Shown piece after piece: positions 46,009-59,039 of a DNA stretch of 64,000 nucleotides (position 1 is the stretch's first letter; each line of letters opens with the position of its first letter). Source of the stretch: Burkholderia multivorans ATCC BAA-247 (GTDB lineage: Bacteria > Pseudomonadota > Gammaproteobacteria > Burkholderiales > Burkholderiaceae); the NCBI RefSeq assembly GCF_000959525.1, contig NZ_CP009832.1:558001-622000 (forward strand). The letters run 5' to 3'. Position numbers and translations under genes: made by a program. The notes below the pieces were generated by a model. It saw only the letters and a program-made list of their open reading frames with translations, ran no database searches and had not been told where the DNA came from.

Positions 46009-46800
46009 TCAGCGGCCCTCGAAGCGCGGCGCGCGCTTTTCGATGAATGCGTTGACGCCTTCGGCGTAATCGTGCGACTGGCCGAGCTTGCGCTGCAGGT
46101 CGCGCTCCAGATCGAGTTGCTGGTCGAGCGTATGGGTCATGCCGTCGCGCATCGCCTGCTTGATCGACGCGATCGCGAGCGTCGGTTGCTGCGCGAGCCG
46201 CGCGGCCAGCTCACGGGCCGATGCGGCGAGCGCGTCGTCGTCGACGGCGCGCCAGATCAGCCCCCACTGTTCCGCCTGTTCGGCGCCGAGCTTGTCGCCG
46301 GTCAGCGCAAGGCCCAGCGCGCGCGCCATCCCGACGCGCTGCGGCAGGAACCACGTGCCGCCCGAGTCCGGCACGAGGCCGATCTTGACGAAAGCCTGGA
46401 TGAAGCTGCTCGAGCGCGCGGCGAGCACGATATCGCACGCGAGCGCGAGATTCGCGCCCGCACCGGCGGCCGTGCCGTTGACGGCCGCGATCACCGGAAT
46501 CGGCATGCGCTGCAGCCGCCGGATCAGCGGATTGAAGTGCTCGTCGATCAGCGCGCCGAGGTCGGTCGACGCGCCCGGCGTGAAATCGAGGTCCGCGAGA
46601 TCCTGCCCGGCGCAGAAGCCGCGCCCGGCACCCGTCAGAATCAGTGCGCGCGCACCGGCCGCGCCGACCTCGTCGAGCGCCGACTGCAGCTCGCGATGCA
46701 TCGCGCGCGTAAAGCTGTTCAGCTTGTCGGGACGATGCAGCGTGATCGTCGCCACGCGGGCGGCTTCGTCGATGTCCAGCCGAATTGCCTGATAGGACAT
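46009..46800 (-). CDS. paaG: 1,2-epoxyphenylacetyl-CoA isomerase PaaG
   Basis: A 263-residue crotonase-fold enzyme that isomerises ring-1,2-epoxyphenylacetyl-CoA to the oxepin. The CAGQDLADLDF loop builds part of the oxyanion hole; the two Glu of hydratases are replaced (GAGANLALACD; FIQAFVKIG) and the Asp in GLVPDSGGTW is kept, as in PaaG isomerases. I chose ATG 46800; the frame is open further upstream into the thiolase gene. Confidence 0.93.
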   Translation of the reverse strand: MSYQAIRLDIDEAARVATITLHRPDKLNSFTRAMHRELQSALDEVGAAGARALILTGAGRGFCAGQDLADLDFTPGASTDLGALIDEHFNPLIRRLQRMPIPVIAAVNGTAAGAGANLALACDIVLAARSSSFIQAFVKIGLVPDSGGTWFLPQRVGMARALGLALTGDKLGAEQAEQWGLIWRAVDDDALAASARELAARLAQQPTLAIASIKQAMRDGMTHTLDQQLDLERDLQRKLGQSHDYAEGVNAFIEKRAPRFEGR

Positions 46801-46844
46801 GCAGTGTCTCCGTGATGATTCGTTATAGGTGCGCGCGGAGCCAG

Positions 46845-48047
46845 CTATACGCGTTCGATCGCGAGCGCGATGCCTTGCCCGACGCCGATGCACATCGTGC
46901 AGAGCGCGAAGCGGCCGTTCGTGCGATGCAGCTGATACATCGCCGTCGTCACGAGCCGCGCGCCCGACGCGCCGAGCGGATGGCCGAGTGCGATCGCGCC
47001 GCCGTTCGGGTTCACGCGCGGATCGTCGTCGGCGACGCCGAGCATGCGCAGCACCGCGAGGCCCTGCGACGCGAACGCTTCGTTCAGCTCGATCACGTCG
47101 AACTGATCGATCGTCATGCCGAGTTGCTGCAGCAGCTTCTGCGTGGCCGGCGCCGGGCCGATGCCCATCACGCGCGGCGCGACGCCGGCGGTCGCCATGC
47201 CGATGACGCGCGCGCGGCGGCGCAGGCCGTACTGGTCGGCCGCTTCGGCATTCGCGAGCAGCAGCGCGCACGCGCCGTCGTTGACGCCCGACGCGTTTCC
47301 GGCCGTCACCGTACCGTCCGGGCGCACGACGCCCTTCAGCTTCGCGAGCGCTTCGAGCGACGTTTCGCGCGGATGCTCGTCGCGCGACACGACGAGCGGG
47401 TCGCCCTTCTTCTGCGCAATCGTGACGGGCACGATTTCCTCGGCCAGTGTGCCGTCCTGCTGCGCGCGGGCCGCCTTCTGCTGGCTGCGCAGCGCGAACA
47501 GATCCTGATCGGCGCGGCTCACGTTGTAGTCGACCGCGACGTTCTCGGCCGTCTCCGGCATCGAGTCGACGCCGTATTGCTGTTTCATCAGCGGATTGAC
47601 GAAACGCCAGCCGATCGTCGTGTCGTAGATGTCGGCCTGACGCGCGAATGCGCTCGCGGCCTTGCCCATCACGAACGGCGCGCGCGTCATGCTTTCGACT
47701 CCGCCGGCGATCATCAGCCGCGCTTCGCCGGCCTTGATCGCGCGCGCGGCCGTGCCGATCGCGTCCATGCCCGAGCCGCAGAGCCGGTTCAGCGTCGCAC
47801 CGGGGACGGCGGTCGGCAGCCCGGCCAGCAGCGCCGACATGCGCGCGACGTTGCGGTTGTCTTCGCCGGCTTGGTTCGCGCAGCCGTAAATCACGTCGTC
47901 GACCGCGTTCCAGTCGACGTCGCGGTTGCGCTCGATCAGCGCCTTCAGCGGCACCGCGCCGAGGTCGTCCGCGCGGACGTCTTTCAGGGCGCCGCCGTAG
48001 CGGCCGATAGGGGTGCGAATGGCATCGCAGATATAGGCGTCAGTCAT
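46845..48047 (-). CDS. paaJ: 3-oxoadipyl-CoA thiolase
   Basis: A 400-residue thiolase of the PaaJ/PcaF type that splits 3-oxoadipyl-CoA into acetyl-CoA and succinyl-CoA and in paa pathways also acts on the C8 dehydro compound. Active-site Cys is in [13 protein letters not shown], His in [19 protein letters not shown] and the second Cys in [13 protein letters not shown]. The position among paa genes favours PaaJ over PcaF. Confidence 0.93.
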   Translation of the reverse strand: MTDAYICDAIRTPIGRYGGALKDVRADDLGAVPLKALIERNRDVDWNAVDDVIYGCANQAGEDNRNVARMSALLAGLPTAVPGATLNRLCGSGMDAIGTAARAIKAGEARLMIAGGVESMTRAPFVMGKAASAFARQADIYDTTIGWRFVNPLMKQQYGVDSMPETAENVAVDYNVSRADQDLFALRSQQKAARAQQDGTLAEEIVPVTIAQKKGDPLVVSRDEHPRETSLEALAKLKGVVRPDGTVTAGNASGVNDGACALLLANAEAADQYGLRRRARVIGMATAGVAPRVMGIGPAPATQKLLQQLGMTIDQFDVIELNEAFASQGLAVLRMLGVADDDPRVNPNGGAIALGHPLGASGARLVTTAMYQLHRTNGRFALCTMCIGVGQGIALAIERV

Positions 48048-48133
48048 GGCGTATCGGAAGGCGACGAACCCGCCGGATGGCGGATTCGTTCATGGTAGAG
48101 AATGTGGCGGCGTTTGCACGTCCGCCATTCGGG

Positions 48134-49840
48134 TTATACCGGTTGGCCGACTTCCGCGGGCGCCGCCTTCGGCGCAACATGGACGCGGCTCTGAACCACG
48201 CGGAAGCGGTTGGCGACGAATGCGGCATCGGCCAGTGCCGCGTTCGCGGCCGGATTGGCGCCCGTACCGTGGAAGTCCGAGAACGCCGCCGACTGATTGA
48301 CGAACACGCCGCCTGTCAGGTTGAGCGACAGCGCGACGCCGCCGCGCACCGCGGCTTCGTGTGCGGCGTCGATCACGTCGTCGGCCGTGCTGTAGACGGA
48401 CAGCGTCAGCGCGCCGTGCTCGGCGGCGATCTCGCCGGCGAGATCGAGCGACTGCGCGGTCGAGTCGGTCGCGATCACGAACGAGATCGGCCCGAACCAT
48501 TCCTGCGTGAATTTTTCGCGGTCGGCGACGTCGAGCTGCAGCACGAGCGGCGTGCGCACGCGAGCGTCGGGGAAGGCGGGGTGCTGAAGCGTCTGGCTAT
48601 CGAGAAGCACTCGGCCGACTGCGCGCGCGGCGTCGATACGTGCCGTCACGCCGTCGTTCTGGATGGCGCCGATCAGCTCGACCGACCGTGCCGGGTCGCC
48701 GGTGAGTTTCTGCACCGCGCCGGCGATCGCCTGCGCGACTTCGTCGAAGCTCGCATGGCCGTCGGCGGTGCGGATGCCGTCGCGCGGCACATAGATGTTC
48801 TGCGGCGCGGTGCACATCTGCCCCGAGTACAGCGCGAGCGAGAACGCGATGTTCTTGGCGGCGGCTTTCAGATCGTCGGTCGAGTCGATCACGATCTGAT
48901 TGACGCCTGCCTTCTCGGTGTAGACCTGCGCCTGATGGGCGTGACGTTCGAGCCACGTGCCGTTCTGCGTGCTGCCGGTGAAGTCGATCAGCTTGATCTC
49001 GGGGCGCAGCGCGAGGTCCTGCACGAGTGCGCCGTCGTTCGGCTCCGTGGCGAGCAGCGTCACGACGTTCGGATCGAAGCCGGCCTCGCGCAGCACATCG
49101 CGCGCGATCCGCACGGTGATCGCGAGCGGCAGGATTGCGCCGGGATGGGGCTTCACGATCACCGTGTTGCCGGTCGCGAGATCGGCGAACAGGCCGGGAT
49201 AGCCGTTCCAGGTCGGGAACGTGCAGCAGCCGAGCACGAGCCCGGTGCCGCGCGGGACGATCGTGTAACGCTTCTGCATCGCGAGCGGCGGGTTCTTGCC
49301 TTGCGGCTTTTCCCAATGCGCGTCGGCCGGGATGCGGCGCAGCTGGTCCCACGCATAGGCGACGGCCTCGAGCGCGCGGTCCTGCGCATGCGGGCCGCCG
49401 GCCTGGAACGCCATCATGAACGCCTGGCCCGTCGTGTGCATCACGCTGTACGCGATTTCGAAGCTGGCGCGGTTCAGGCGCGCGAGGATCTCGAGGCTGA
49501 CACCGATCCACGCGCTCGGGCCGGCTTCGCGCCACGCCCGCTGGGCAGCGCCGGCGGCGGCGATCAGCGCATCGGGCGTCGACTTCGGATACCGGATGTC
49601 GAGCGCGACGCCATACGGAGAACGTTCCGCGCCGACCGTCTCGCCGCTGGCCGGCTGGTCGAGCTCGAAGGTCTTGCCCAGGTGCGATTTGAACGCGGCT
49701 TCGCCGTCTGCATTGCCGCTTTCCCCGTACACTTTGGGGCTCGGCATTTCGGCGAACGGGCTCCAGTATCCGCGGCTCTCGATGGCGGCGAGTGCGCGTT
49801 TCAGCGTGTCTTCGTGCTTCGTGAACAGTGCATGGGTCAT
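48134..49840 (-). CDS. paaN: Phenylacetic acid degradation protein PaaN (aldehyde dehydrogenase)
   Basis: An aldehyde dehydrogenase of 568 residues of the PaaN type. The NAD fold shows VIVKPHPGAILPL, LIDFTGSTQNG and the catalytic Cys in YSGQMCTAPQNIYVP. E. coli PaaZ joins such a domain to a MaoC-like hydratase that opens the oxepin ring; here the hydratase part is absent, so another protein must do that step. It oxidises the aldehyde made by ring opening. It is the first gene of the minus-strand paa run, divergent from paaF. Confidence 0.92.
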   Translation of the reverse strand: MTHALFTKHEDTLKRALAAIESRGYWSPFAEMPSPKVYGESGNADGEAAFKSHLGKTFELDQPASGETVGAERSPYGVALDIRYPKSTPDALIAAAGAAQRAWREAGPSAWIGVSLEILARLNRASFEIAYSVMHTTGQAFMMAFQAGGPHAQDRALEAVAYAWDQLRRIPADAHWEKPQGKNPPLAMQKRYTIVPRGTGLVLGCCTFPTWNGYPGLFADLATGNTVIVKPHPGAILPLAITVRIARDVLREAGFDPNVVTLLATEPNDGALVQDLALRPEIKLIDFTGSTQNGTWLERHAHQAQVYTEKAGVNQIVIDSTDDLKAAAKNIAFSLALYSGQMCTAPQNIYVPRDGIRTADGHASFDEVAQAIAGAVQKLTGDPARSVELIGAIQNDGVTARIDAARAVGRVLLDSQTLQHPAFPDARVRTPLVLQLDVADREKFTQEWFGPISFVIATDSTAQSLDLAGEIAAEHGALTLSVYSTADDVIDAAHEAAVRGGVALSLNLTGGVFVNQSAAFSDFHGTGANPAANAALADAAFVANRFRVVQSRVHVAPKAAPAEVGQPV

Positions 49841-49883
49841 GACGGCGGCCTGATGAACGTGAGAAGGGTTGGATCGATTAATT

Positions 49884-49903
49884 AACCGACCGGTTGGTCG
49901 GAG
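49884..49903. promoter_or_regulatory. TetR-type operator between paaN and paaF (PaaR-like)
   Basis: CCGACC (49886-49891) and GGTCGG (49896-49901) are perfect inverted copies around GGTT, extended by AA on the left. Palindromes of this ACCGACCGGTCGGT type are used by TetR regulators such as PaaR in Betaproteobacteria. Its place between divergent paa genes makes control of both likely. The repressor gene is not in the window. Confidence 0.65.
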
Positions 49904-49968
49904 AATGGTAGCATCAAACTATTCGCGTGTGCGAGGCGTTTCTCAATTCATTGATCGAGGAGAAATAG

Positions 49969-50745
49969 ATGTCTTACGAGAACATCCTGGTGGAGACGCG
50001 AGGGCGTGTCGGACTGATCACGCTGAACCGGCCGAAGGCGCTGAACGCGCTGAACGACGCGTTGATGGACGAGTTGGGCGCAGCGCTGAAGGCGTTCGAC
50101 GCGGACGACGCCGTGGGCGCGATCGTCGTAACGGGAAGCGAGAAGGCCTTCGCGGCCGGAGCGGACATCGGCATGATGGCCACCTATTCCTATATGGACG
50201 TGTACCGCGGCGACTACATCACGCGCAACTGGGAAACGGTGCGCCAGATCCGCAAGCCGATCATTGCAGCGGTCGCCGGTTTTGCGCTCGGCGGCGGCTG
50301 CGAGCTTGCGATGATGTGCGACATCATCTTCGCCGCCGATACGGCGAAATTCGGCCAGCCGGAAATCAAGCTGGGCGTGATGCCGGGCGCCGGCGGCACG
50401 CAGCGCCTGCCGCGCGCGATATCGAAGGCGAAGGCGATGGACATGTGCCTGACTGCGCGCTTCATGGATGCTGACGAGGCGGAGCGCGCCGGGCTCGTAT
50501 CGCGCGTGCTGCCGGCGGACAAGCTGCTCGACGAGGCGTTGTCGGCTGCGGCGACGATCGCCGAGTTTTCGCTGCCCGCTGTCATGATGATCAAGGAGTC
50601 GGTGAATCGGGCGTACGAGACGACGCTGGCGGAAGGCGTTCATTTCGAGCGCCGGCTGTTCCACTCGCTGTTCGCGACGGAGGATCAAAAGGAAGGGATG
50701 GCGGCGTTCGTCGAGAAGCGTAAGCCGGTATTCAAGCACCGCTGA
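49969..50745 (+). CDS. paaF: Enoyl-CoA hydratase PaaF
   Basis: A 258-residue crotonase. Both catalytic Glu are present ([11 protein letters not shown] and FGQPEIKLG) and the oxyanion loop is AAGADIGMM, so it is a true hydratase. In the paa pathway PaaF hydrates 2,3-dehydroadipyl-CoA; a role as a general fatty acid hydratase cannot be excluded. GAGGAG lies just before the ATG. Divergent from paaN with a shared operator-like palindrome, and followed by a strong terminator. Confidence 0.88.
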   Translation: MSYENILVETRGRVGLITLNRPKALNALNDALMDELGAALKAFDADDAVGAIVVTGSEKAFAAGADIGMMATYSYMDVYRGDYITRNWETVRQIRKPIIAAVAGFALGGGCELAMMCDIIFAADTAKFGQPEIKLGVMPGAGGTQRLPRAISKAKAMDMCLTARFMDADEAERAGLVSRVLPADKLLDEALSAAATIAEFSLPAVMMIKESVNRAYETTLAEGVHFERRLFHSLFATEDQKEGMAAFVEKRKPVFKHR

Positions 50746-50824
50746 TGGTGTCGCGCCGCGGTTGCGGTGTTTGTTGTCAACGGCGCGATGGGTAACGCAG
50801 TCGGACCCGCGCGTCGTTGCCCCG

Positions 50825-50860
50825 AAGCTTCCGTGCGCGGCAGCGCACGGAAGCTTTTAA
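50825..50860 (+). terminator. Intrinsic terminator after paaF
   Basis: AAGCTTCCGTGCGC and GCGCACGGAAGCTT form a perfect 14-bp stem around GGCA, followed by TTAAAAATATTTT. It separates paaF from the rRNA operon. Confidence 0.88.
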
Positions 50861-50879
50861 AAATATTTTCACAAACCGC

Positions 50880-50908
50880 TTGCGTGTTGGACGTGGGCTG
50901 CATAGAAT
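50880..50908 (+). promoter_or_regulatory. Upstream rRNA promoter candidate
   Basis: TTGCGT (50880-50885) and TAGAAT (50903-50908) with a 17-base spacer, preceded by an AT-rich tract. It is weaker than the one at 51042 and could be a second rRNA promoter. Confidence 0.5.
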
Positions 50909-51041
50909 CACGCCTCTTTCGCGCTAACGGAAACGCGGCGTGAAAGGGGAAGCGAAGTTGGACGTGTGCTGCAGCATAGAGCGCCCGGCCGACGAAGGAA
51001 GAAGAACCCCGCAGTCGCAACGATGTAGTGAAAAAAGTTGT

Positions 51042-51070
51042 TGACGAACTGCGAAACAGTGTTCATAATC
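51042..51070 (+). promoter_or_regulatory. Main rRNA promoter
   Basis: TTGACG (51042-51047) and CATAAT (51065-51070) with exactly 17 bases between them, preceded by the A-rich GTGAAAAAAG, an UP-like element. It lies about 245 bases before the 16S gene. Confidence 0.8.
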
Positions 51071-51130
51071 TCGCTTCTCTGCTGCTGACAACGCAGCGCT
51101 GCTGAGCAAGACGATCTGCTCGCAGATATG

Positions 51131-51165
51131 TTCTTTAAAAACTAACAGCCGATAAGTGTGGGCGC
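51131..51165 (+). promoter_or_regulatory. Leader boxA and 16S processing stem, left arm
   Basis: TTCTTTAAAA (51131-51140) is a boxA antitermination site. CAGCCGATAAGTGTGGGCGC (51146-51165) pairs with 52873-52892 behind the 16S gene, allowing two G-U pairs, and forms the RNase III stem. Confidence 0.8.
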
Positions 51166-51318
51166 TTGATGTGAGCGAGACCTGATCTTCGGATCGGGAT
51201 AGCAAAAGTATCAAGAGTCTCACACTAAAGTAAGTCAGGTTTATGAAGCAATTCATATGACCTGTCAGCTTTGAGTGAGCGACCGGTTCGAGAGAACCGA
51301 AAACAGTAACAGGTTTGA

Positions 51319-52850
<1,532 letters not shown>

Positions 52851-52872
52851 CAGAGCTATCTCGCGAAGTTGA

Positions 52873-52892
52873 GCGCTCACGCTTATCGGCTG
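52873..52892 (+). other. 16S processing stem, right arm
   Basis: GCGCTCACGCTTATCGGCTG is complementary to 51146-51165 in front of the 16S gene; together they give the long stalk cut by RNase III. Confidence 0.8.
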
Positions 52893-52910
52893 TAATCAAG
52901 ACAGACTCAG

Positions 52911-52987
52911 GGGTCTGTAGCTCAGTCGGTTAGAGCACCGTCTTGATAAGGCGGGGGTCGTTGGTTCGAATCCAACCAGACCCACCA
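52911..52987 (+). tRNA. ileT: tRNA-Ile (GAU)
   Basis: A 77-base cloverleaf with GGGTCTG/CAGACCC acceptor arms, anticodon GAT in CTTGATAAG, GGTTCGAATCC in the T arm and an encoded CCA end. It is the first tRNA of the 16S-23S spacer. Confidence 0.97.
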
Positions 52988-53025
52988 AGTTGTCTGGCGA
53001 GAAGAAACCTGAGTGGTCTCTGTAT

Positions 53026-53101
53026 GGGGGCATAGCTCAGCTGGGAGAGCACCTGCTTTGCAAGCAGGGGGTCGTCGGTTCGATCCCGTCTGCCTCCACC
53101 A
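53026..53101 (+). tRNA. alaT: tRNA-Ala (UGC)
   Basis: A 76-base cloverleaf with GGGGGCA/TGCCTCC acceptor arms, anticodon TGC in CTTTGCAAG, GGTTCGATCCC in the T arm and an encoded CCA end. Second tRNA of the spacer. Confidence 0.97.
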
Positions 53102-53200
53102 CAATCTTCAATGCGAAGTGCTTGGTTCGAAAGCGAACCGAGGATTTGGCATTGGCGATTGAGCCAGTCAGAGTGATGCAGGAAACTGTATCGGCTGTCG

Positions 53201-53210
53201 TTCTTTAACA
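53201..53210 (+). promoter_or_regulatory. Spacer boxA
   Basis: TTCTTTAACA matches boxA, the site that loads the rRNA antitermination complex again ahead of the 23S gene. It lies 100 bases after tRNA-Ala. The remaining spacer to 53446 holds no gene. Confidence 0.75.
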
Positions 53211-53433
53211 ATCAGGAAGAAGTAAGTAATTTGGATAGCGGAAGCGTCTTATGAGATGGACGTGGAAACTATCCGGGTTGTGATTGTATCGATGTATCTC
53301 AAGATGATTCGAACTTCATTGTTCGGCTCAATTTGGAATACGGCACACACGTAGTGTGGGCTCCGCGTAAGTGCTAAAGCACTGACGCTGAGCGACACGC
53401 GAGAACTCAACCTGTAACGACTGTCGACGAGAC

Positions 53434-53446
53434 AGACTCGTTATAG

Positions 53447-53453
<7 letters not shown>
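53434..53453 (+). other. 23S processing stem, left arm
   Basis: AGACTCGTTATAGGGTCAAG pairs with 56319-56338 (one mismatch-like G-U/A-C position each side) and forms the stalk from which 23S is cut. Confidence 0.75.
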
Positions 53454-56326
<2,873 letters not shown>

Positions 56327-56477
56327 TATAACAAGTCTGCCTTGTAGATCGGCGCCGTGCGACAGCACCGGCTGCGATCCAAAGCGACACGTTGGATTCT
56401 CGAGTGCGATACGCACAACCCAAAATTACTGCTTCTTCCCGATTGGTTGCGCTGCGAAGCAACGCAACAACCCTCTT

Positions 56478-56592
56478 TGCCTGATGACCATAGCGAGTCG
56501 GTCCCACCCCTTCCCATCCCGAACAGGACCGTGAAACGACTCTACGCCGATGATAGTGCGGATTCCCGTGTGAAAGTAGGTAATCGTCAGGC
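56478..56592 (+). rRNA. rrf: 5S ribosomal RNA
   Basis: About 115 bases beginning TGCCTGATGACC and ending GTCAGGCT, with complementary ends and the conserved GATGATAGTGCGG loop. It lies about 150 bases after the 23S gene. Confidence 0.93.
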
Positions 56593-56602
56593 TCCCTAAG
56601 CC

Positions 56603-56634
56603 AAAAACCCCCGCCTGATCAGGCGGGGGTTTTT
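56603..56634 (+). terminator. rRNA operon terminator
   Basis: A 32-base perfect palindrome: AAAAACCCCCGCCT, then GATC, then AGGCGGGGGTTTTT. The stem is followed by T5 on both strands, so it works in either direction. Confidence 0.95.
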
Positions 56635-56826
56635 GCATTTGTGGCGCCGGAAATGCGCTGTCGGCCCGAGCGCCGGCCAAATGCGCCGCTGCGATCTCCG
56701 ATTCTTCTCCTCCGACCGGCCCGCCTAGCCCCATCTTCAAATAAAGCCCGCGACCTGTACGGAATGAGCGCTTTATCCGGCAGGTCCACGTAAAATTTGC
56801 GAATCCCCATCTTCGCACCCACAACA

Positions 56827-58902
56827 ATGAACGCCGCCACCCACGTTGCTCGGGCCGTCTGCCCGCATGATTGTCCGGATACGTGCGCCATGCGCGTGAC
56901 TGTCGAGAACGGAAGGGCGATCAAAGTCGCAGGCGACCCCGACCATCCGCCGACGCAAGGCGTCCTCTGCACGAAGGTCAGCCGATATGCGGAGCGTGTT
57001 CATCATCCGGACCGTCTTACCGTGCCGCTGAAGCGCATCGGCGCGAAAGGCGAAGGGCGCTTCGCGCCGATCAGTTGGGACGATGCGTTCGACGAAATTG
57101 GTCGCCGTTTGGGGGACATTGCGACGCGCGCGCCCGAAGCGATCGTGCCGTACAGCTATGCGGGAACGATGGGTCTCGTGCAGGGCGAAGGCATCGCACA
57201 GCGCTTCTTCCACAAGATCGGCGCGTCCCGCCTCGAGCGGACGATCTGCGCGGCGGCCGGCGCCGCCGGCCTGCGCTTCACTTATGGCGCCAGCGTCGGG
57301 ATGCATCTCGAGCATTTCGAGGAAAGCGAACTGATCCTGATCTGGGGCGCCAATCCGATCGCATCGAGCCTGCATTTCTGGACCCGCGCGCAGGAAGCCA
57401 AGCGGCGTGGCGCGCGGCTCGTCGCGATCGATCCGTATCGGTCGCTGACCGCCGAAAAGTGCCACCAGCACATCGCGCTGAAGCCCGGCACCGACGGGGC
57501 ATTCGCGCTCGGCATGATGCACGTGCTGATCACCGAGAATCTGCTCGATCACGATTACATCGCCGACCATACGCTCGGATTCGACGCACTCAAGGCGCGC
57601 GCGCTGTCGTATCCGCCGGAGCGCGTCGCGCAGATTTGCGGTATCGATGCGTCGGAACTGATCGATCTTGCCCGCCGTTACGGCGCGACGCGCAAGGCAG
57701 CGATCCGCCTTAATTACGGTATGCAGCGCGTGCGCGGCGGCGGCAATGCGGTGCGCGCGATCGCCAGCCTGCCCGCGCTGACCGGTGCCTGGCGCGACCG
57801 CGCGGGCGGCCTGCTGCTGTCGTCGTCGGAATTCGCGCCAATCAATCAGCCCGCGTTGTTGCGCCCGGATCTGATCCCCGGCTGGCCGCACAAGCTGCCG
57901 CGCATCATCAACATGAATGCGATCGGCGATGCGCTGCTGCACCCGGGCGATGCGGCGTTCGGTCCGAAAATCGAGGCGGTGATCGTCTACAACTCGAATC
58001 CCGTTGCCGTCGCACCCGACTCGTCGAAGGTCGCGGCCGGGTTCGCACGCGAAGACCTGTTCACCGTCGTTCTCGAGCATTTCAAAACGGATACCGTCGA
58101 TTTCGCCGATATTGTGCTGCCGGCGACGACGCAGCTCGAGCACCTGGACGTCCACAAATCGTACGGGCACACCTACGTGATGGCGAACCTGCCGGCCATT
58201 CCGCCCGTGGGCGAGGCACGGCCGAACACGGAAATCTTCCGCGGCATCGCGCGCAGCATGGGGATCGACGAGCCGGCGCTCTATCACTCCGACGAGGAAG
58301 TCGCGCGCGCGGCGCTTCGATGGGACGACCCTTCGCTCGACAGCGATTGGGACACGCTGAAGCGCGAAGGTTGGCTGAAGCTGAAATTGCCCGATGCGCC
58401 GTTTGCAAACGGCGGGTTCCGCACGCCGTCCGGCAAGTGCGAGTTCTACAGCGCGCGGCTCGAGCAAATGGGTCTGGATCCGGTGCCCGACTATCTGCCG
58501 CCTTTCGAGTCGGCCGAAGCGGCGCCGGAGCTCGCGGCCCGTTACCCGCTCGCGATGATTTCGCCGCCGGCGCGCCACTTCCTGAACAGCACGTTCGTCA
58601 ACGTCGAGAGCCTGCGCAGCACGGAAGGGCAGCCGCACCTCGACATGCACCCGGCGGACGCCGCATCGCGCGGCATTGCGGACGGCGATCTCGTGCGCAT
58701 CTTCAACGACCGCGGATCGATGCAGGCCGTCGCGAGAGTGACGGACCGCGCGCGTGCGGGGCTCGTCGTCGGCTTGTCGATCTGGTGGAAGAAGCTGTCG
58801 CCCGACGGCCGCAACGCGAACGAGGTCACGAGCCAGGCGCTGACCGATCTCGGCAATTCGGCGACGTTCTACGACTGTCTGGTCGAAGTCGAACCCGCCT
58901 GA
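56827..58902 (+). CDS. Molybdopterin-dependent oxidoreductase
   Basis: A 691-residue protein of the DMSO reductase/formate dehydrogenase superfamily. The N-terminal CPHDCPDTC...GVLCTK carries the Cys for a [4Fe-4S] cluster; molybdopterin segments follow (LIWGANPIASSLHFW, KPGTDGAFALGMMHVL, VVYNSNPVAV-like) and a C-terminal MoCo-dinucleotide-binding domain (HPADAASRGIADGDLVRIFNDRG). No signal peptide or Tat motif, so it is cytoplasmic. The substrate is not known; no partner subunit lies adjacent. An in-frame TTG at 56797 is a poorer start. Confidence 0.88.
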   Translation: MNAATHVARAVCPHDCPDTCAMRVTVENGRAIKVAGDPDHPPTQGVLCTKVSRYAERVHHPDRLTVPLKRIGAKGEGRFAPISWDDAFDEIGRRLGDIATRAPEAIVPYSYAGTMGLVQGEGIAQRFFHKIGASRLERTICAAAGAAGLRFTYGASVGMHLEHFEESELILIWGANPIASSLHFWTRAQEAKRRGARLVAIDPYRSLTAEKCHQHIALKPGTDGAFALGMMHVLITENLLDHDYIADHTLGFDALKARALSYPPERVAQICGIDASELIDLARRYGATRKAAIRLNYGMQRVRGGGNAVRAIASLPALTGAWRDRAGGLLLSSSEFAPINQPALLRPDLIPGWPHKLPRIINMNAIGDALLHPGDAAFGPKIEAVIVYNSNPVAVAPDSSKVAAGFAREDLFTVVLEHFKTDTVDFADIVLPATTQLEHLDVHKSYGHTYVMANLPAIPPVGEARPNTEIFRGIARSMGIDEPALYHSDEEVARAALRWDDPSLDSDWDTLKREGWLKLKLPDAPFANGGFRTPSGKCEFYSARLEQMGLDPVPDYLPPFESAEAAPELAARYPLAMISPPARHFLNSTFVNVESLRSTEGQPHLDMHPADAASRGIADGDLVRIFNDRGSMQAVARVTDRARAGLVVGLSIWWKKLSPDGRNANEVTSQALTDLGNSATFYDCLVEVEPA

Positions 58903-58933
58903 GCGAACGGACGCACGCGCGTCGGGCGAGCAT

Positions 58934-58955
58934 CGTCCCCCGTTCGAAGGGGACG
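58934..58955 (+). terminator. Hairpin between molybdoenzyme gene and fadD
   Basis: CGTCCCC and GGGGACG pair around CGTTCGAA. There is no T-run, so it may be an attenuating or binding structure rather than a full terminator. Confidence 0.35.
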
Positions 58956-59039
58956 TCTAACCCTGTTGTCTCGCGACGGGCGACCCGCTACGATGCGTTT
59001 TAGCACGACCATTCGAAAATCCGTGAGGAGACGCGCAGT

